NCBI GenBank assembly: GCA_021205645.1
Contig: JAJPXE010000140.1
Coordinates: 1 to 6,278 of the forward strand
Direction: 5' to 3'
Length of the DNA: 6,278 bases
From: Candidatus Gastranaerophilales bacterium
Lineage (GTDB): Bacteria; Cyanobacteriota; Vampirovibrionia; Gastranaerophilales; Gastranaerophilaceae
Program-made: the position numbers and the translations under genes
Shown here: in pieces, positions 1 to 5,204 of the stretch
How positions within the stretch are numbered: position 1 is the stretch's first letter
Layout of the letters: each line of letters begins with the position of its first letter
The notes under the pieces: generated by a model
Databases searched by the model: none
What the model was told of the DNA's origin: nothing
The model's input: only the letters and a program-made list of their open reading frames with translations

Positions 1-41
1 ATATCAAGAAGTCCCAGGTCTTTTGTAACTTTCTTGTCCAT
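1..41 (-). CDS. 5' end of an unidentified protein (partial)
   Basis: Only the first 13 codons are present; they read M-D-K-K-V-T-K-D-L-G-L-L-D and then leave the window. The start is well supported: a perfect GGAGGT (positions 52-47 on the minus strand) lies 5 nt before the ATG. The peptide is too short to identify. Given the flagellar neighbours, the Leu-rich start could suit a switch protein of the FliN kind, but this is a guess. The gene is divergent from the small ORF at 116-283 and is separated from the flgC operon by a terminator and that ORF, so it is probably not part of the rod operon. Confidence 0.6.
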   Translation of the reverse strand, partial: MDKKVTKDLGLLD

Positions 42-88
42 CTTCTACCTCCGTTTGTTGACTTTAAGAAAGACATCATTAAAGAGAT

Positions 89-116
89 TAGATACCAAAA
101 TGTGAGGTTTGACCAA
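89..116 (-). promoter_or_regulatory. Possible promoter for the left-edge gene
   Basis: On the minus strand TTGGTC (116-111) and TATCTA (94-89) are separated by 16 bp, a fair match to -35 and -10 boxes. The predicted start near 82 leaves a leader of about 40 nt before the ATG at 41. The -35 box overlaps the start codon of the divergent small ORF, so the two genes could interfere with each other. Both boxes match consensus only partly. Confidence 0.3.
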
Positions 117-283
117 TGAATTTTATTAAAAAACTATTTAAAAACGAATCAACAGTCGTAGGTTTGTGTGATTTAAAACGCCGTCAGGCAGTAAATTCTT
201 TTAATTTTGCAAAAACATACAATTTTTCACAACCGTTCGGTATCAATATTGAAAACAGAAGTTTTGCCTACGCAAAGTTTTAA
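116..283 (+). CDS. Small hypothetical protein, 55 aa
   Basis: An ATG preceded by TGAGGT (GAGG at 104-107, 8 nt from the start) opens a 55-residue frame ending in TAA. The product starts M-N-F-I-K-K-L-F-K-N-E and ends N-R-S-F-A-Y-A-K-F. It is basic, rich in Phe, Asn and Lys, and has no signal peptide, membrane segment or motif I recognise. The evidence for a real gene is the well-placed ribosome binding site and its position in a gap between transcription units. I see no convincing -35/-10 pair upstream: a TTGACT at 58-63 lacks a partner at the right distance. The structured element at 302-398 begins 18 nt after the stop and may be its terminator or a separate RNA. Function unknown. Confidence 0.5.
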   Translation: MNFIKKLFKNESTVVGLCDLKRRQAVNSFNFAKTYNFSQPFGINIENRSFAYAKF

Positions 284-290
284 TCCTTAT

Positions 291-296
291 TATAAT
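291..296 (+). promoter_or_regulatory. Perfect -10 box before the branched RNA
   Basis: TATAAT at 291-296 matches the sigma70 -10 consensus exactly. Counting 7 nt downstream puts the expected transcription start at about 303, which is the first paired base of the hairpin element that follows. No good -35 box sits 16-18 bp upstream (TTGCCT at 264-269 is 21 bp away) and there is no TG extension, so the promoter call rests on the -10 and its placement. Confidence 0.4.
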
Positions 297-301
297 ATAT
301 C

Positions 302-398
302 AAAAGCGGACAAACCCTGAAGATGGTTATGTAGTGTCAGGTTGAAAGACTAATTTATCCAAGGAAAAAAGTCAACGTGTTTGCCCGCTTTTTTCTTT
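302..398 (+). ncRNA. Candidate branched RNA ending in a terminator
   Basis: An outer stem pairs 302-315 with 379-392 (13 of 14 positions, one A-C mismatch) and runs straight into a T tract (389-394), as in a Rho-independent terminator. Two inner stems fit inside: 316-320 with 337-341 (CCTGA/TCAGG) and 341-345 with 372-376 (GTTGA/TCAAC), giving a compact three-way junction that shares only base 341. A perfect -10 box places the start at the 5' edge of the outer stem, suggesting an independent RNA of about 95 nt. It could instead be a long-looped terminator for the ORF at 116-283. On the minus strand the mismatch becomes a G-U wobble but the T tract is weak, so plus is favoured. I do not recognise a known RNA family. 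Confidence 0.4.
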
Positions 399-405
399 AA
401 AATTT

Positions 406-450
406 ATGCTCATTCCGGAAAGTTATTTTTATTCTTTCAGAATTGAGCAT
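406..450. repeat. Imperfect inverted repeat, 17-bp arms
   Basis: Arms 406-422 and 434-450 pair at 14 of 17 positions around an 11-nt AT-rich loop; the outer 7 bp (ATGCTCA/TGAGCAT) and inner 5 bp (GAAAG/CTTTC) are perfect. On the plus strand a T-rich stretch (CTTGTGTTGTTTTT) follows, so it might act as a weak second terminator. No gene overlaps it. Confidence 0.55.
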
Positions 451-505
451 CTTGTGTTGTTTTTATCTCCTTTAATGGGAACAAGCAGACGATTATCACA
501 GAGAA

Positions 506-540
506 TAAAATAAAAAGGTCAAGCAAGGGGGTACTTGACC
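506..540 (-). terminator. Rho-independent terminator of the rod operon
   Basis: Reading the minus strand, GGTCAAG (540-534) and CTTGACC (523-517) form a perfect 7-bp stem with a 10-nt loop, followed at once by TTTTTATTTTATT. The plus-strand reading lacks a T tract, so it works in one direction. It lies about 170 nt after the flgC stop and is the first terminator met by transcripts from the rod operon. Confidence 0.75.
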
Positions 541-608
541 AAAAAACGGTTTGATTTTTAATTTTCCAAATAATTTTCTTTCTTCTCACACGCCATATTC
601 AGCGTCTA

Positions 609-688
609 AATGTATATCTTTGAGTCTTTTCGTTTTTCTTTGAACAATTTTCCTTTCATATATTTGATTAATGTATATTTTGAGTCTT
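609..688. repeat. Pair of 19-20-bp direct repeats
   Basis: Copies at 609-628 and 670-688 read AATGTATAT, an optional C, then TTTGAGTCTT. They differ only by that one inserted base and start 61 bp apart. They lie in the untranslated stretch between the flgC stop and the operon terminator, so they would be present in the rod mRNA tail. I see no coding role. Confidence 0.6.
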
Positions 689-709
689 ACTGTTGATTAT
701 CAAAATTTT

Positions 710-1153
710 TTACTTACCGATTTCAACAGCTCTTGAAGCCATTGCCCTCGTTATATTGATAACAGCAAGGTTGGCCTCATAAGCACGCTGTGCCATAATC
801 GCATCAGCCATATCAACCATAGCATTGACATTGGAAGAACGTATATAACCGTTAGCATCTGCATCAGGGTGTCCCGGCATGTATAATCTCTCTCCCATTG
901 TCGGGTCTTCCACCACACCGTTAAATACTACACCGCCCTGCAAATACGGTAATGTACCCGTACCGAATACATCATTCTTCATCTGAGTCAAAACCCCTCT
1001 GAATGATATATCCTCTGTTGCATTTAATACCGGTATTCTTCTTACATAATTCGGGGTATCGATATTCGCAATGTTCTTTGCGTGAATATCCATTCTCAAA
1101 CCGTGTGCTTTTAGTGCGTTAGCACCTATGTCCATTGACTCCATTATACCCAT
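710..1153 (-). CDS. flgC: Flagellar basal-body rod protein FlgC
   Basis: FlgC is one of the proximal rod subunits that link the MS ring to the distal rod; it is exported by the flagellar type III apparatus and has no cleaved signal. The 147 residues match the usual family length. The N-terminal rod motif is at about residues 5-36 (SMDIGANALKAHGLRMD, then NIANIDTPNY). The FlgC signature follows: V-V-E-D-P near 80-84, PGHPDADANGYI at 93-104, N-V-N at 108-110. The C-terminal coiled helix is M-A-Q-R-A-Y-E-A-N near 120-128, ending M-A-S-R-A-V-E-I-G-K. It starts 7 nt after the flgB stop. The fourth codon (also ATG) would give a start closer to typical FlgC, but its upstream sequence is a poor binding site. 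It is the last gene of the operon. Confidence 0.97.
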   Translation of the reverse strand: MGIMESMDIGANALKAHGLRMDIHAKNIANIDTPNYVRRIPVLNATEDISFRGVLTQMKNDVFGTGTLPYLQGGVVFNGVVEDPTMGERLYMPGHPDADANGYIRSSNVNAMVDMADAIMAQRAYEANLAVINITRAMASRAVEIGK

Positions 1154-1160
1154 AACAGAC

Positions 1161-1511
1161 CTACTTTCCTACGTTTATTACCGTTTTCATTTGCGTTATT
1201 ATGTTTGACATTCTTCTTGTTGCCATTGTGTAAAGCAGTGAATTCTTCTGCATCTCCGTCAGTTCATCAGCAGGATTAATCTCTACATTCTGTTCATAAT
1301 CAAACATCGGTGATGGTCCGATTTTTTGTGCAAGCTTCGTTTCCAACTCTGCTGTTGCTCCGCCCAGATACTGACTGAAATCAATATCACGTCTGACATA
1401 TCCGGGAGTATCAACGTTTGCCAGATTAGAGCCTAATGCACGCTGTCTTTGTGCCACCAGATCCATCATTAGTGAAGTTTTTCCTACACAACCTAAAGCT
1501 GCAAAACCCAT
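1161..1511 (-). CDS. flgB: Flagellar basal-body rod protein FlgB
   Basis: FlgB is the most proximal rod subunit, joining the rod to the MS ring and export gate. The protein is 116 residues, within the normal range. Residues 21-46 carry the conserved rod motif (QRQRALGSNLANVDTPGY, then R-R-D-I-D-F). The C-terminal half has N-V-E-I-N-P near 75-80 and K-N-S-L-L-Y near 89-94, and ends in the helix M-S-N-I-I-T-Q-M-K-T-V-I. GGAGGG 8 nt before the ATG supports this start, giving a hydrophobic N-terminal stretch (M-G-F-A-A-L-G-C-V-G); Met15 is an internal alternative without such a site. It ends in TAG, follows the upstream rod gene by 23 nt, and is followed closely by flgC, the usual flgBC pairing. 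Confidence 0.95.
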   Translation of the reverse strand: MGFAALGCVGKTSLMMDLVAQRQRALGSNLANVDTPGYVRRDIDFSQYLGGATAELETKLAQKIGPSPMFDYEQNVEINPADELTEMQKNSLLYTMATRRMSNIITQMKTVINVGK

Positions 1512-1534
1512 TGGTTAAACCCTCCAAATTAGTT

Positions 1535-2251
1535 CTATTCTCTGATATTTATGCCTTTATTGTACATATCATCAGCTACTTTCAATAAACGCATACTCGC
1601 AATCATTGAAGCATTCAATCTTAACATCTCGTTTACCGAAGCATAAATATTAACGTTAGATGCCTCAATTGAGTGTTGCCTGAATGAGCGGTGGTCTGAA
1701 ATCAATTCAGGGTCGCCTGATTCATCCGTTACTCTCATCTTGTTGTTGACACCCTGCTCAAGTCGTTCAGGGTTGGCAAAACCTACTAGCGGGATTGTTC
1801 CGACAAGTTTTGGCGCAGAACCTGCCTCATCATAGGTGTAAACATTACCGTTTGGATTAATGGTGAACTTGTAGTTGTTTGCAGGAAGCTGAATACCGCC
1901 GCCGACAAGCCAGCCGTCTTTTGTATATAAATAGCCGTCTTTACCTTTTACAAATGAACCGTCACGCGTGTATTGAACCTCTCCATCCTCTGATGTTACA
2001 GGAATGTATCCAGGACCCTTTATCGCTACATCATAAGGGTTTTCGGTTATTCTTACAGCTCCCTGTGCGCAGTCACATCTCTGGGCACCCGCTACATAGC
2101 CGTCCTCTCTTAACATCTGCTCAAACCTTACCGATTTGTAACCGTAGTTATTGTAGTTTGCTAAATCATTCGCTACATAACCGAGTTTGTCAAATTGTGT
2201 TGTGGCATTGTTTATACTTTTTCTTACAATTGCCTGTGCATTAAACATCAT
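1535..2251 (-). CDS. FlgF/FlgG-family flagellar rod protein (second)
   Basis: At 238 residues this belongs to the FlgF/FlgG (FlhO/FlhP) family of rod proteins, exported through the flagellum and assembled above FlgB and FlgC. The rod motif lies near 16-48 (A-N-D-L-A-N-Y-N-N-Y-G-Y-K). The central domain shows G-A-V-R-I-T-E-N-P-Y-D-V-A-I at 64-77, then Y-T-R-D-G-S-F at 94-100 and G-F-A-N-P-E-R-L near 157-164. The C-terminal helix is S-N-V-N-I-Y-A-S-V-N-E-M at 198-209. AGGAGGG overlaps the previous gene's stop and lies 8 nt before the first of two adjacent ATGs. C59 and C61 form a C-D-C just before the central domain, which is odd because rod proteins are usually cysteine-poor. Whether it is FlgF or FlgG cannot be settled by eye. 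Confidence 0.9.
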   Translation of the reverse strand: MMFNAQAIVRKSINNATTQFDKLGYVANDLANYNNYGYKSVRFEQMLREDGYVAGAQRCDCAQGAVRITENPYDVAIKGPGYIPVTSEDGEVQYTRDGSFVKGKDGYLYTKDGWLVGGGIQLPANNYKFTINPNGNVYTYDEAGSAPKLVGTIPLVGFANPERLEQGVNNKMRVTDESGDPELISDHRSFRQHSIEASNVNIYASVNEMLRLNASMIASMRLLKVADDMYNKGINIRE

Positions 2252-2264
2252 GATATAAACCCTC

Positions 2265-2963
2265 CTATGATGTCGAACTTAATTGGCTTATTGCCTTTTG
2301 TACATTAGTGTTTTGCATGATAAATATCTGCCTGTTAGCTTCAAAAACTCTTATTGTAGGCATAACTGCCAAAAACTCGTTCTGGAGCGAAACGTTAGAA
2401 TATTCGTTATAACCCTGTTTAACATCCGGTCGCATAACAGCCATGCCTGATGAGTCAACAACTCCCATTGTTGCTACATAGTTTAATTTACGCTGCTCTT
2501 TGTTAAACACGCTGACACGACCCTTGCGATCAACTTTTATGCTTGTCAAATCATCAGGTACAAACGGTAGTTTAATCGGCACACCGCTGTCGGATAAGAC
2601 ATTGCCATCCTCCAATGAAAGAAGATATCCGTCTTTATCAAGTTTGAACCTGCCGTCACGGGTAAGTTTTACACCGTTCGGTGTTTGAACCTGAAAATAG
2701 CCCTGAGTCGCAATAGCTATATCAAGCGGGCGTTCCGATACCTGAATACGACCGACCTGCTCATCTATGTTCGTTGATATACCGTGTATACCTAAAAACT
2801 CGGTAAATGATGAGACAACAGCTTCTTTTCTCTGGTACCCTACTTTATCAAATCCCGTTACGTTTTCATTTGTAATTCCGAGTAATTCGTTTGAAACCTG
2901 CATCGCCCTGATTGATGAACGCATCCCCGGCTCACAATACCTGATACCTGTACTGATTTTCAT
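2265..2963 (-). CDS. FlgF/FlgG-family flagellar rod protein (first)
   Basis: The 232-residue product has the FlgF/FlgG plan. G-R-I-Q-V-S-E-R-P-L-D-I-A-I is at 71-84, G-Y-F-Q-V-Q-T-P at 88-95 and L-T-R-D-G-R-F at 100-106, then D-G-Y-L-L near 111-115. The C-terminal helix is Y-S-N-V-S-L-Q-N-E-F-L, followed by R-V-F-E-A-N-R-Q, near 188-212. The usual N-terminal A-N-N-L-A-N-x-N-T-x-G-F is replaced by T-N-E-N-V-T-G-F-D-K-V-G-Y at 31-43, and there is a longer lead-in with Cys10. AGAGAGG 5 nt before the ATG fixes the start. It is the first gene of the operon, behind the promoter at 3071-3098, and ends in a TAG that overlaps the next gene's ribosome binding site. It may pair with the next gene as FlgF plus FlgG, or as a duplicated FlgG. 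Confidence 0.88.
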   Translation of the reverse strand: MKISTGIRYCEPGMRSSIRAMQVSNELLGITNENVTGFDKVGYQRKEAVVSSFTEFLGIHGISTNIDEQVGRIQVSERPLDIAIATQGYFQVQTPNGVKLTRDGRFKLDKDGYLLSLEDGNVLSDSGVPIKLPFVPDDLTSIKVDRKGRVSVFNKEQRKLNYVATMGVVDSSGMAVMRPDVKQGYNEYSNVSLQNEFLAVMPTIRVFEANRQIFIMQNTNVQKAISQLSSTS

Positions 2964-3043
2964 TTATACCTCTCTCGTTAGTTAAACCGTTTTCCTTATA
3001 TATCGGATTTTCTACTCACATCATTAGGAATTTTACTGTTTTT

Positions 3044-3059
3044 TCATCTGTTTAGATGA
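3044..3059 (-). promoter_or_regulatory. 5' leader hairpin of the rod operon mRNA
   Basis: On the minus strand TCATCT and AGATGA pair (6 bp) around an AAAC loop, a few bases after the predicted transcription start near 3064. A-rich sequence follows, not T, so it is not a terminator; it may stabilise the 5' end or be incidental. The leader to the ATG is about 100 nt. Confidence 0.35.
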
Positions 3060-3070
3060 GCCTTACTCTG

Positions 3071-3098
3071 TTTATAATTATTTTTGAGTAAAAGTCAA
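3071..3098 (-). promoter_or_regulatory. Sigma70-type promoter of the rod operon
   Basis: TTGACT (3098-3093) and TATAAA (3076-3071) are each one base from consensus, with a 16-bp spacer. The predicted start is near 3064, about 100 nt before the first rod gene. The motif TACTCA flanks the -35 box as a direct repeat (minus strand, within 3105-3099 and 3091-3085). Inverted copies lie at 3068-3063 (GAGTAA) and 3018-3012 (TGAGTAG). This suggests a binding site for a regulator. There is no match to the FliA/sigma28 flagellar promoter form. Confidence 0.65.
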
Positions 3099-3142
3099 TG
3101 AGTAGATTTAAGGTACACTACAGATATCTTTACCGTGAAACA

Positions 3143-3172
3143 AAGCCCTGTATTAAATTTAATACAGGGCTT
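3143..3172 (-). terminator. Perfect 30-bp palindrome, probable terminator
   Basis: Arms 3143-3157 and 3158-3172 are exact reverse complements (AAGCCCTGTATTAAA and its complement). On the minus strand the hairpin ends in GGGCTT followed by TGTTTC, a modest T-rich tail. It most likely ends the three-gene operon at 3372-5048, whose last stop is about 200 nt upstream. Removing the element at 3200-3356 would reduce that distance to about 42 nt. It also insulates the rod promoter from upstream reading. The plus-strand reading lacks a T tract. Confidence 0.6.
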
Positions 3173-3199
3173 ACATGACAAATTCCAAATTTTCTATAG

Positions 3200-3356
3200 G
3201 AGGGTGCGAAAAAATCCCCAAAATGACAATTTTGGGAGATTTTTCAAACCAGACCTTAGGTGTATGAAAGCAAGGTCGTGTGCGGGATAGCACGCAACCT
3301 TGCTTGAAACCGTACCCCAGAGTTTGCAGGAAAATTTTTAATTTTTCCGCAAACTC
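3200..3356. mobile_element. MITE-like 157-bp element with inverted ends
   Basis: The ends are 16-bp inverted repeats matching at 13 of 16 positions (3200-3215 GAGGGTGCGAAAAAAT; 3341-3356 reads GAGTTTGCGGAAAAAT on the other strand). ATAG flanks both ends (3196-3199 and 3357-3360), a possible 4-bp target duplication. Inside are three hairpins in a row: 3210-3244 (15 bp with one bulged A), 3268-3305 (9 bp, a mismatch, then 6 bp) and 3320-3356 (8 bp, a bulge, then 6 bp). It has no reading frame of its own. A shorter relative of the last hairpin occurs at 5936-5970. It fits a non-autonomous miniature transposable element or a dispersed palindromic repeat; which one needs genome-wide copies. Confidence 0.55.
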
Positions 3357-3371
3357 ATAGACTTATAATGA

Positions 3372-3980
3372 CTATATTTTTTCAATAAACAGGTTTTTCC
3401 CTACCTGATTGAAAAATTCCTGATACATATCTGCTTCATAATGTCTTACAACTTTTCTCGGTGAAGATTTAACAATTGTATATCCGTCACCGTTTTCAAG
3501 CTCTTTTTCTATAACACTAAACCGAACTTTTGTATTTTTTCCGAAAGGCTCAATCACGACATTTGAATCAAATATGACAGTATGCGGATCGATTTCATTT
3601 GCCAGCCGCTTGTAATCTATGCATAAATTATACAATGCGTAAGCATTTGTTCCAAATGAAACAGCATAACTCATCAAATCTAACGTAAGAGCCGCCGAAT
3701 ATGCTGTCGCCCGTTTTTTGTTTGTACGCTTCAGTTTAACTTCTTTTTTTGCTCTTATAAAACCGAGTTCGTCTTCTATATTTTGTATAATAAATCCGTT
3801 ATCCTGAAGAGTATTGATAACAGCTTTCATTACTAAAATCCTGTTATTTGTTTCAAACACTCTTGTCTGCATTTCTCGAATTTCATAATAATTTCTTTTA
3901 ACTTTATCTACGGCAAATGCAGGTGAGAATGCTGCAAAACTGATAAGGATACTAAAGAATAAAGATAATATTTTTTTCAT
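3372..3980 (-). CDS. Exported protein, paralogue of its upstream neighbour
   Basis: I do not recognise a named family. The 202 residues begin with a clear Sec signal peptide (MKKILSLFFSILISFAAF, probable cleavage after A-F-A, residue 23); there is no lipobox cysteine, so it is likely periplasmic. Residues 36-80 match the neighbouring gene closely: M-Q-T-R-V-F-E-T, then V-M-K-A-V-I-N-T-L-Q-D-N-G-F-I and E-L-G-F-I. The C-termini also align (Y-Q-E-F-F-N-Q-V against Y-Q-N-F-F-S-K-V). A basic stretch (K-L-K-R-T-N-K-K-R, 82-90) and a weakly hydrophobic helix (about 93-120) sit in the middle. It starts 2 nt after the previous stop, with AAAGG 7 nt upstream, and ends in TAG. It is the last gene of its operon; the MITE-like element begins 15 nt beyond. 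Confidence 0.85.
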   Translation of the reverse strand: MKKILSLFFSILISFAAFSPAFAVDKVKRNYYEIREMQTRVFETNNRILVMKAVINTLQDNGFIIQNIEDELGFIRAKKEVKLKRTNKKRATAYSAALTLDLMSYAVSFGTNAYALYNLCIDYKRLANEIDPHTVIFDSNVVIEPFGKNTKVRFSVIEKELENGDGYTIVKSSPRKVVRHYEADMYQEFFNQVGKNLFIEKI

Positions 3981-3982
3981 TA

Positions 3983-4495
3983 TTATACCTTTTGTTTTTG
4001 CAGGAATATAGCTTTATCCACTTTAGAGAAAAAGTTCTGATAATATTCTTCATCGGTAATTTCTTCTATTTGTTTTGCATTGCCGTACACATTAAGTCTT
4101 TTTCTTTTGAAATTTATTCTGACTTTAATTTCTTTTCCGTACTCAGTGACATTAGCGGTAGATTCAATCGCGGCAACAACGACCCCATACATATCTTTTT
4201 TGGTACCGAATTCTTTTTCAATATCAATAGTTTTATCTTTCGGGCTGAATTCTTTCACTCCTGATATAAACCCCAAAATTGAATTAGCATTATTGACTAT
4301 AAATCCCTCATCCTGTAAAACATTTAAAACAGCTTTCATAATGACTGCTTTGCTAACGTTTTCATAAGACCTTGTTTGATATTGCCTTTTTTGGAGCTGG
4401 CTCTGCGGTGTAATTATTTCATTATCTTTTGCAAGTACAGACGTCATCATGCCCGAAAACAGCATAACCAGCAATATTGATAATATTTTTTTCAT
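3983..4495 (-). CDS. Exported protein, tandem paralogue of the next gene
   Basis: The 170-residue product has a Sec signal peptide (MKKILSILLVMLFSGMMTS, probable cleavage after V-L-A, residue 22) and no lipobox. Residues 37-82 carry the motif shared with the following gene: R-Q-Y-Q-T-R-S-Y-E, then I-M-K-A-V-L-N-V-L-Q-D-E-G-F-I, then S-I-L-G-F-I and K-E. This reads as a helix that includes L-Q-D, then a strand, in a small alpha/beta domain. The end has E-E-Y-Y-Q-N-F-F-S-K-V-D-K-A-I-F near 149-164. It lacks the basic/hydrophobic middle section of its paralogue. It starts 13 nt after the BamE-like gene, with AGAAAGG 8 nt before the ATG. Export and operon context suggest an envelope role; the exact function is unknown. 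Confidence 0.85.
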   Translation of the reverse strand: MKKILSILLVMLFSGMMTSVLAKDNEIITPQSQLQKRQYQTRSYENVSKAVIMKAVLNVLQDEGFIVNNANSILGFISGVKEFSPKDKTIDIEKEFGTKKDMYGVVVAAIESTANVTEYGKEIKVRINFKRKRLNVYGNAKQIEEITDEEYYQNFFSKVDKAIFLQKQKV

Positions 4496-4508
4496 TATTG
4501 TAACCTTT

Positions 4509-5048
4509 CTAGAAATTACTCATGTGGTATGTAAATGATTCGACTGTATTTTTGTTAGAGAATTTAATAACAACGGTCAAAGTTTTCTGATTGGATTGAA
4601 CATTAGAATTAGATCGGTTATGCGAGATATTGATAATACCTCCGCCGGCTCCGTGTCCGCCGTATCCGCCCCCAAGCCCGCCGACACCGGCTCCGGTTGA
4701 ACTGCTTGCAACGGAAGAAATAGATGCCACTTTGTCATATATCCATGTATCTTTTCCGTTTGCATCCTTTGTTATAATGTTTGGTGAACCCAGAGCACTT
4801 ACTACTTCCTCCTGTGAAATTCCGACTTTTATTTTGCTCTGTACAAGTCCGAGCGTGAAATTCTGCTGCTGAACAGGAGCATTGTACTTTTCAGGATGTT
4901 TTGCCTGATCTAATGCCTGTTTGCGCTTGATTTTTTCTAATTTAAGCTGATATTTAGCCTCCTCTTTTGACAACTGCTGTGTGTCCTCTATGGCATACAC
5001 AGGCATAATTAACATGCAGATTGCTGCAAGTAACATAATTTTCTTCAT
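4509..5048 (-). CDS. BamE/SmpA-like exported protein with Gly-rich insert
   Basis: The start chosen is the ATG at 5048, with GGAGA 4 nt upstream; it places a signal peptide (MKKIMLLAAICMLIMPVYA, 19 residues) at the N-terminus. An upstream in-frame ATG at 5081 would hide that signal. No cysteine follows the cleavage site, unlike BamE, which is a lipoprotein. After a charged, probably helical segment (about 27-50) comes a BamE/SmpA/OmlA-type domain: K-V-G-I-S-Q-E-E-V-V-S-A-L-G-S-P at 74-89, W-I-Y-D at 102-105 and L-T-V-V-I-K-F at 157-163. Known members of this fold act in outer-membrane assembly. A serine/glycine-rich loop (about 109-138) is inserted before the last strands, making it longer than classic BamE (179 residues in all). 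It leads a three-gene operon and ends in TAG. Confidence 0.8.
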   Translation of the reverse strand: MKKIMLLAAICMLIMPVYAIEDTQQLSKEEAKYQLKLEKIKRKQALDQAKHPEKYNAPVQQQNFTLGLVQSKIKVGISQEEVVSALGSPNIITKDANGKDTWIYDKVASISSVASSSTGAGVGGLGGGYGGHGAGGGIINISHNRSNSNVQSNQKTLTVVIKFSNKNTVESFTYHMSNF

Positions 5049-5092
5049 ATCTTCTCCATACTGTTTTATTATATTTTCCAATAACCTTTTGC

Positions 5093-5121
5093 ATTATAAA
5101 TTGTTTTTTAATAAATTACAA
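5093..5121 (-). promoter_or_regulatory. Sigma70-type promoter of the three-gene operon
   Basis: TTGTAA (5121-5116) and a perfect TATAAT (5098-5093) are separated by an ideal 17-bp spacer. The predicted start near 5086 gives a leader of about 38 nt before the ATG at 5048. The flanks are strongly AT-rich, as expected for an upstream element. Confidence 0.75.
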
Positions 5122-5189
5122 GTTAAATTTAAAAAAAATTTTCATAAAATTTTACATATTTTCATTTCTATCATATTTAACGATTTTTA

Positions 5190-5198
5190 TGTTAGAAT
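5190..5198 (+). promoter_or_regulatory. Extended -10 promoter for rnhB
   Basis: TGTTAGAAT fits the extended -10 form (TG, one base, then TAGAAT, one change from TATAAT). No -35 box is needed for this class and none is seen. If the last hexamer base (5198) is at -7, transcription begins at 5205, which is the A of the first rnhB ATG. This implies a leaderless mRNA. Confidence 0.45.
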
Positions 5199-5204
5199 TT
5201 TTTT

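Noticed and set aside
302..398. Hammerhead ribozyme or cyclic-di-GMP riboswitch
   Set aside because: Fragments such as CTGA, GAAA and CTAA occur, but the hammerhead core (CTGATGA and the cleavage-site UH) and the riboswitch core (CGCAAAGC) are missing, and no plus-strand gene lies just downstream to control.
400..450. 17-codon minus-strand ORF within the inverted repeat
   Set aside because: The AGGAG upstream is too far away (about 15 nt) and the peptide simply follows the two hairpin arms.
1879..2244. 121-codon plus-strand ORF
   Set aside because: It lies wholly inside the well-supported FlgF/G-family gene on the other strand and its product looks like an antisense translation, with no binding site.
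2500..2985. Plus-strand ORFs opposite the first rod gene
   Set aside because: Antisense shadows of a gene with clear family motifs; no ribosome binding site or protein character.
3992..4872. Several plus-strand ORFs opposite the envelope operon
   Set aside because: All overlap secreted-protein genes with signal peptides and operon spacing. The Pro-rich product at 4630-4872 is the reverse of the Gly-rich loop.
5049..5081. Longer start for the BamE-like protein
   Set aside because: The extra 11 residues would bury the signal peptide, while the ATG at 5048 has its own GGAGA site.
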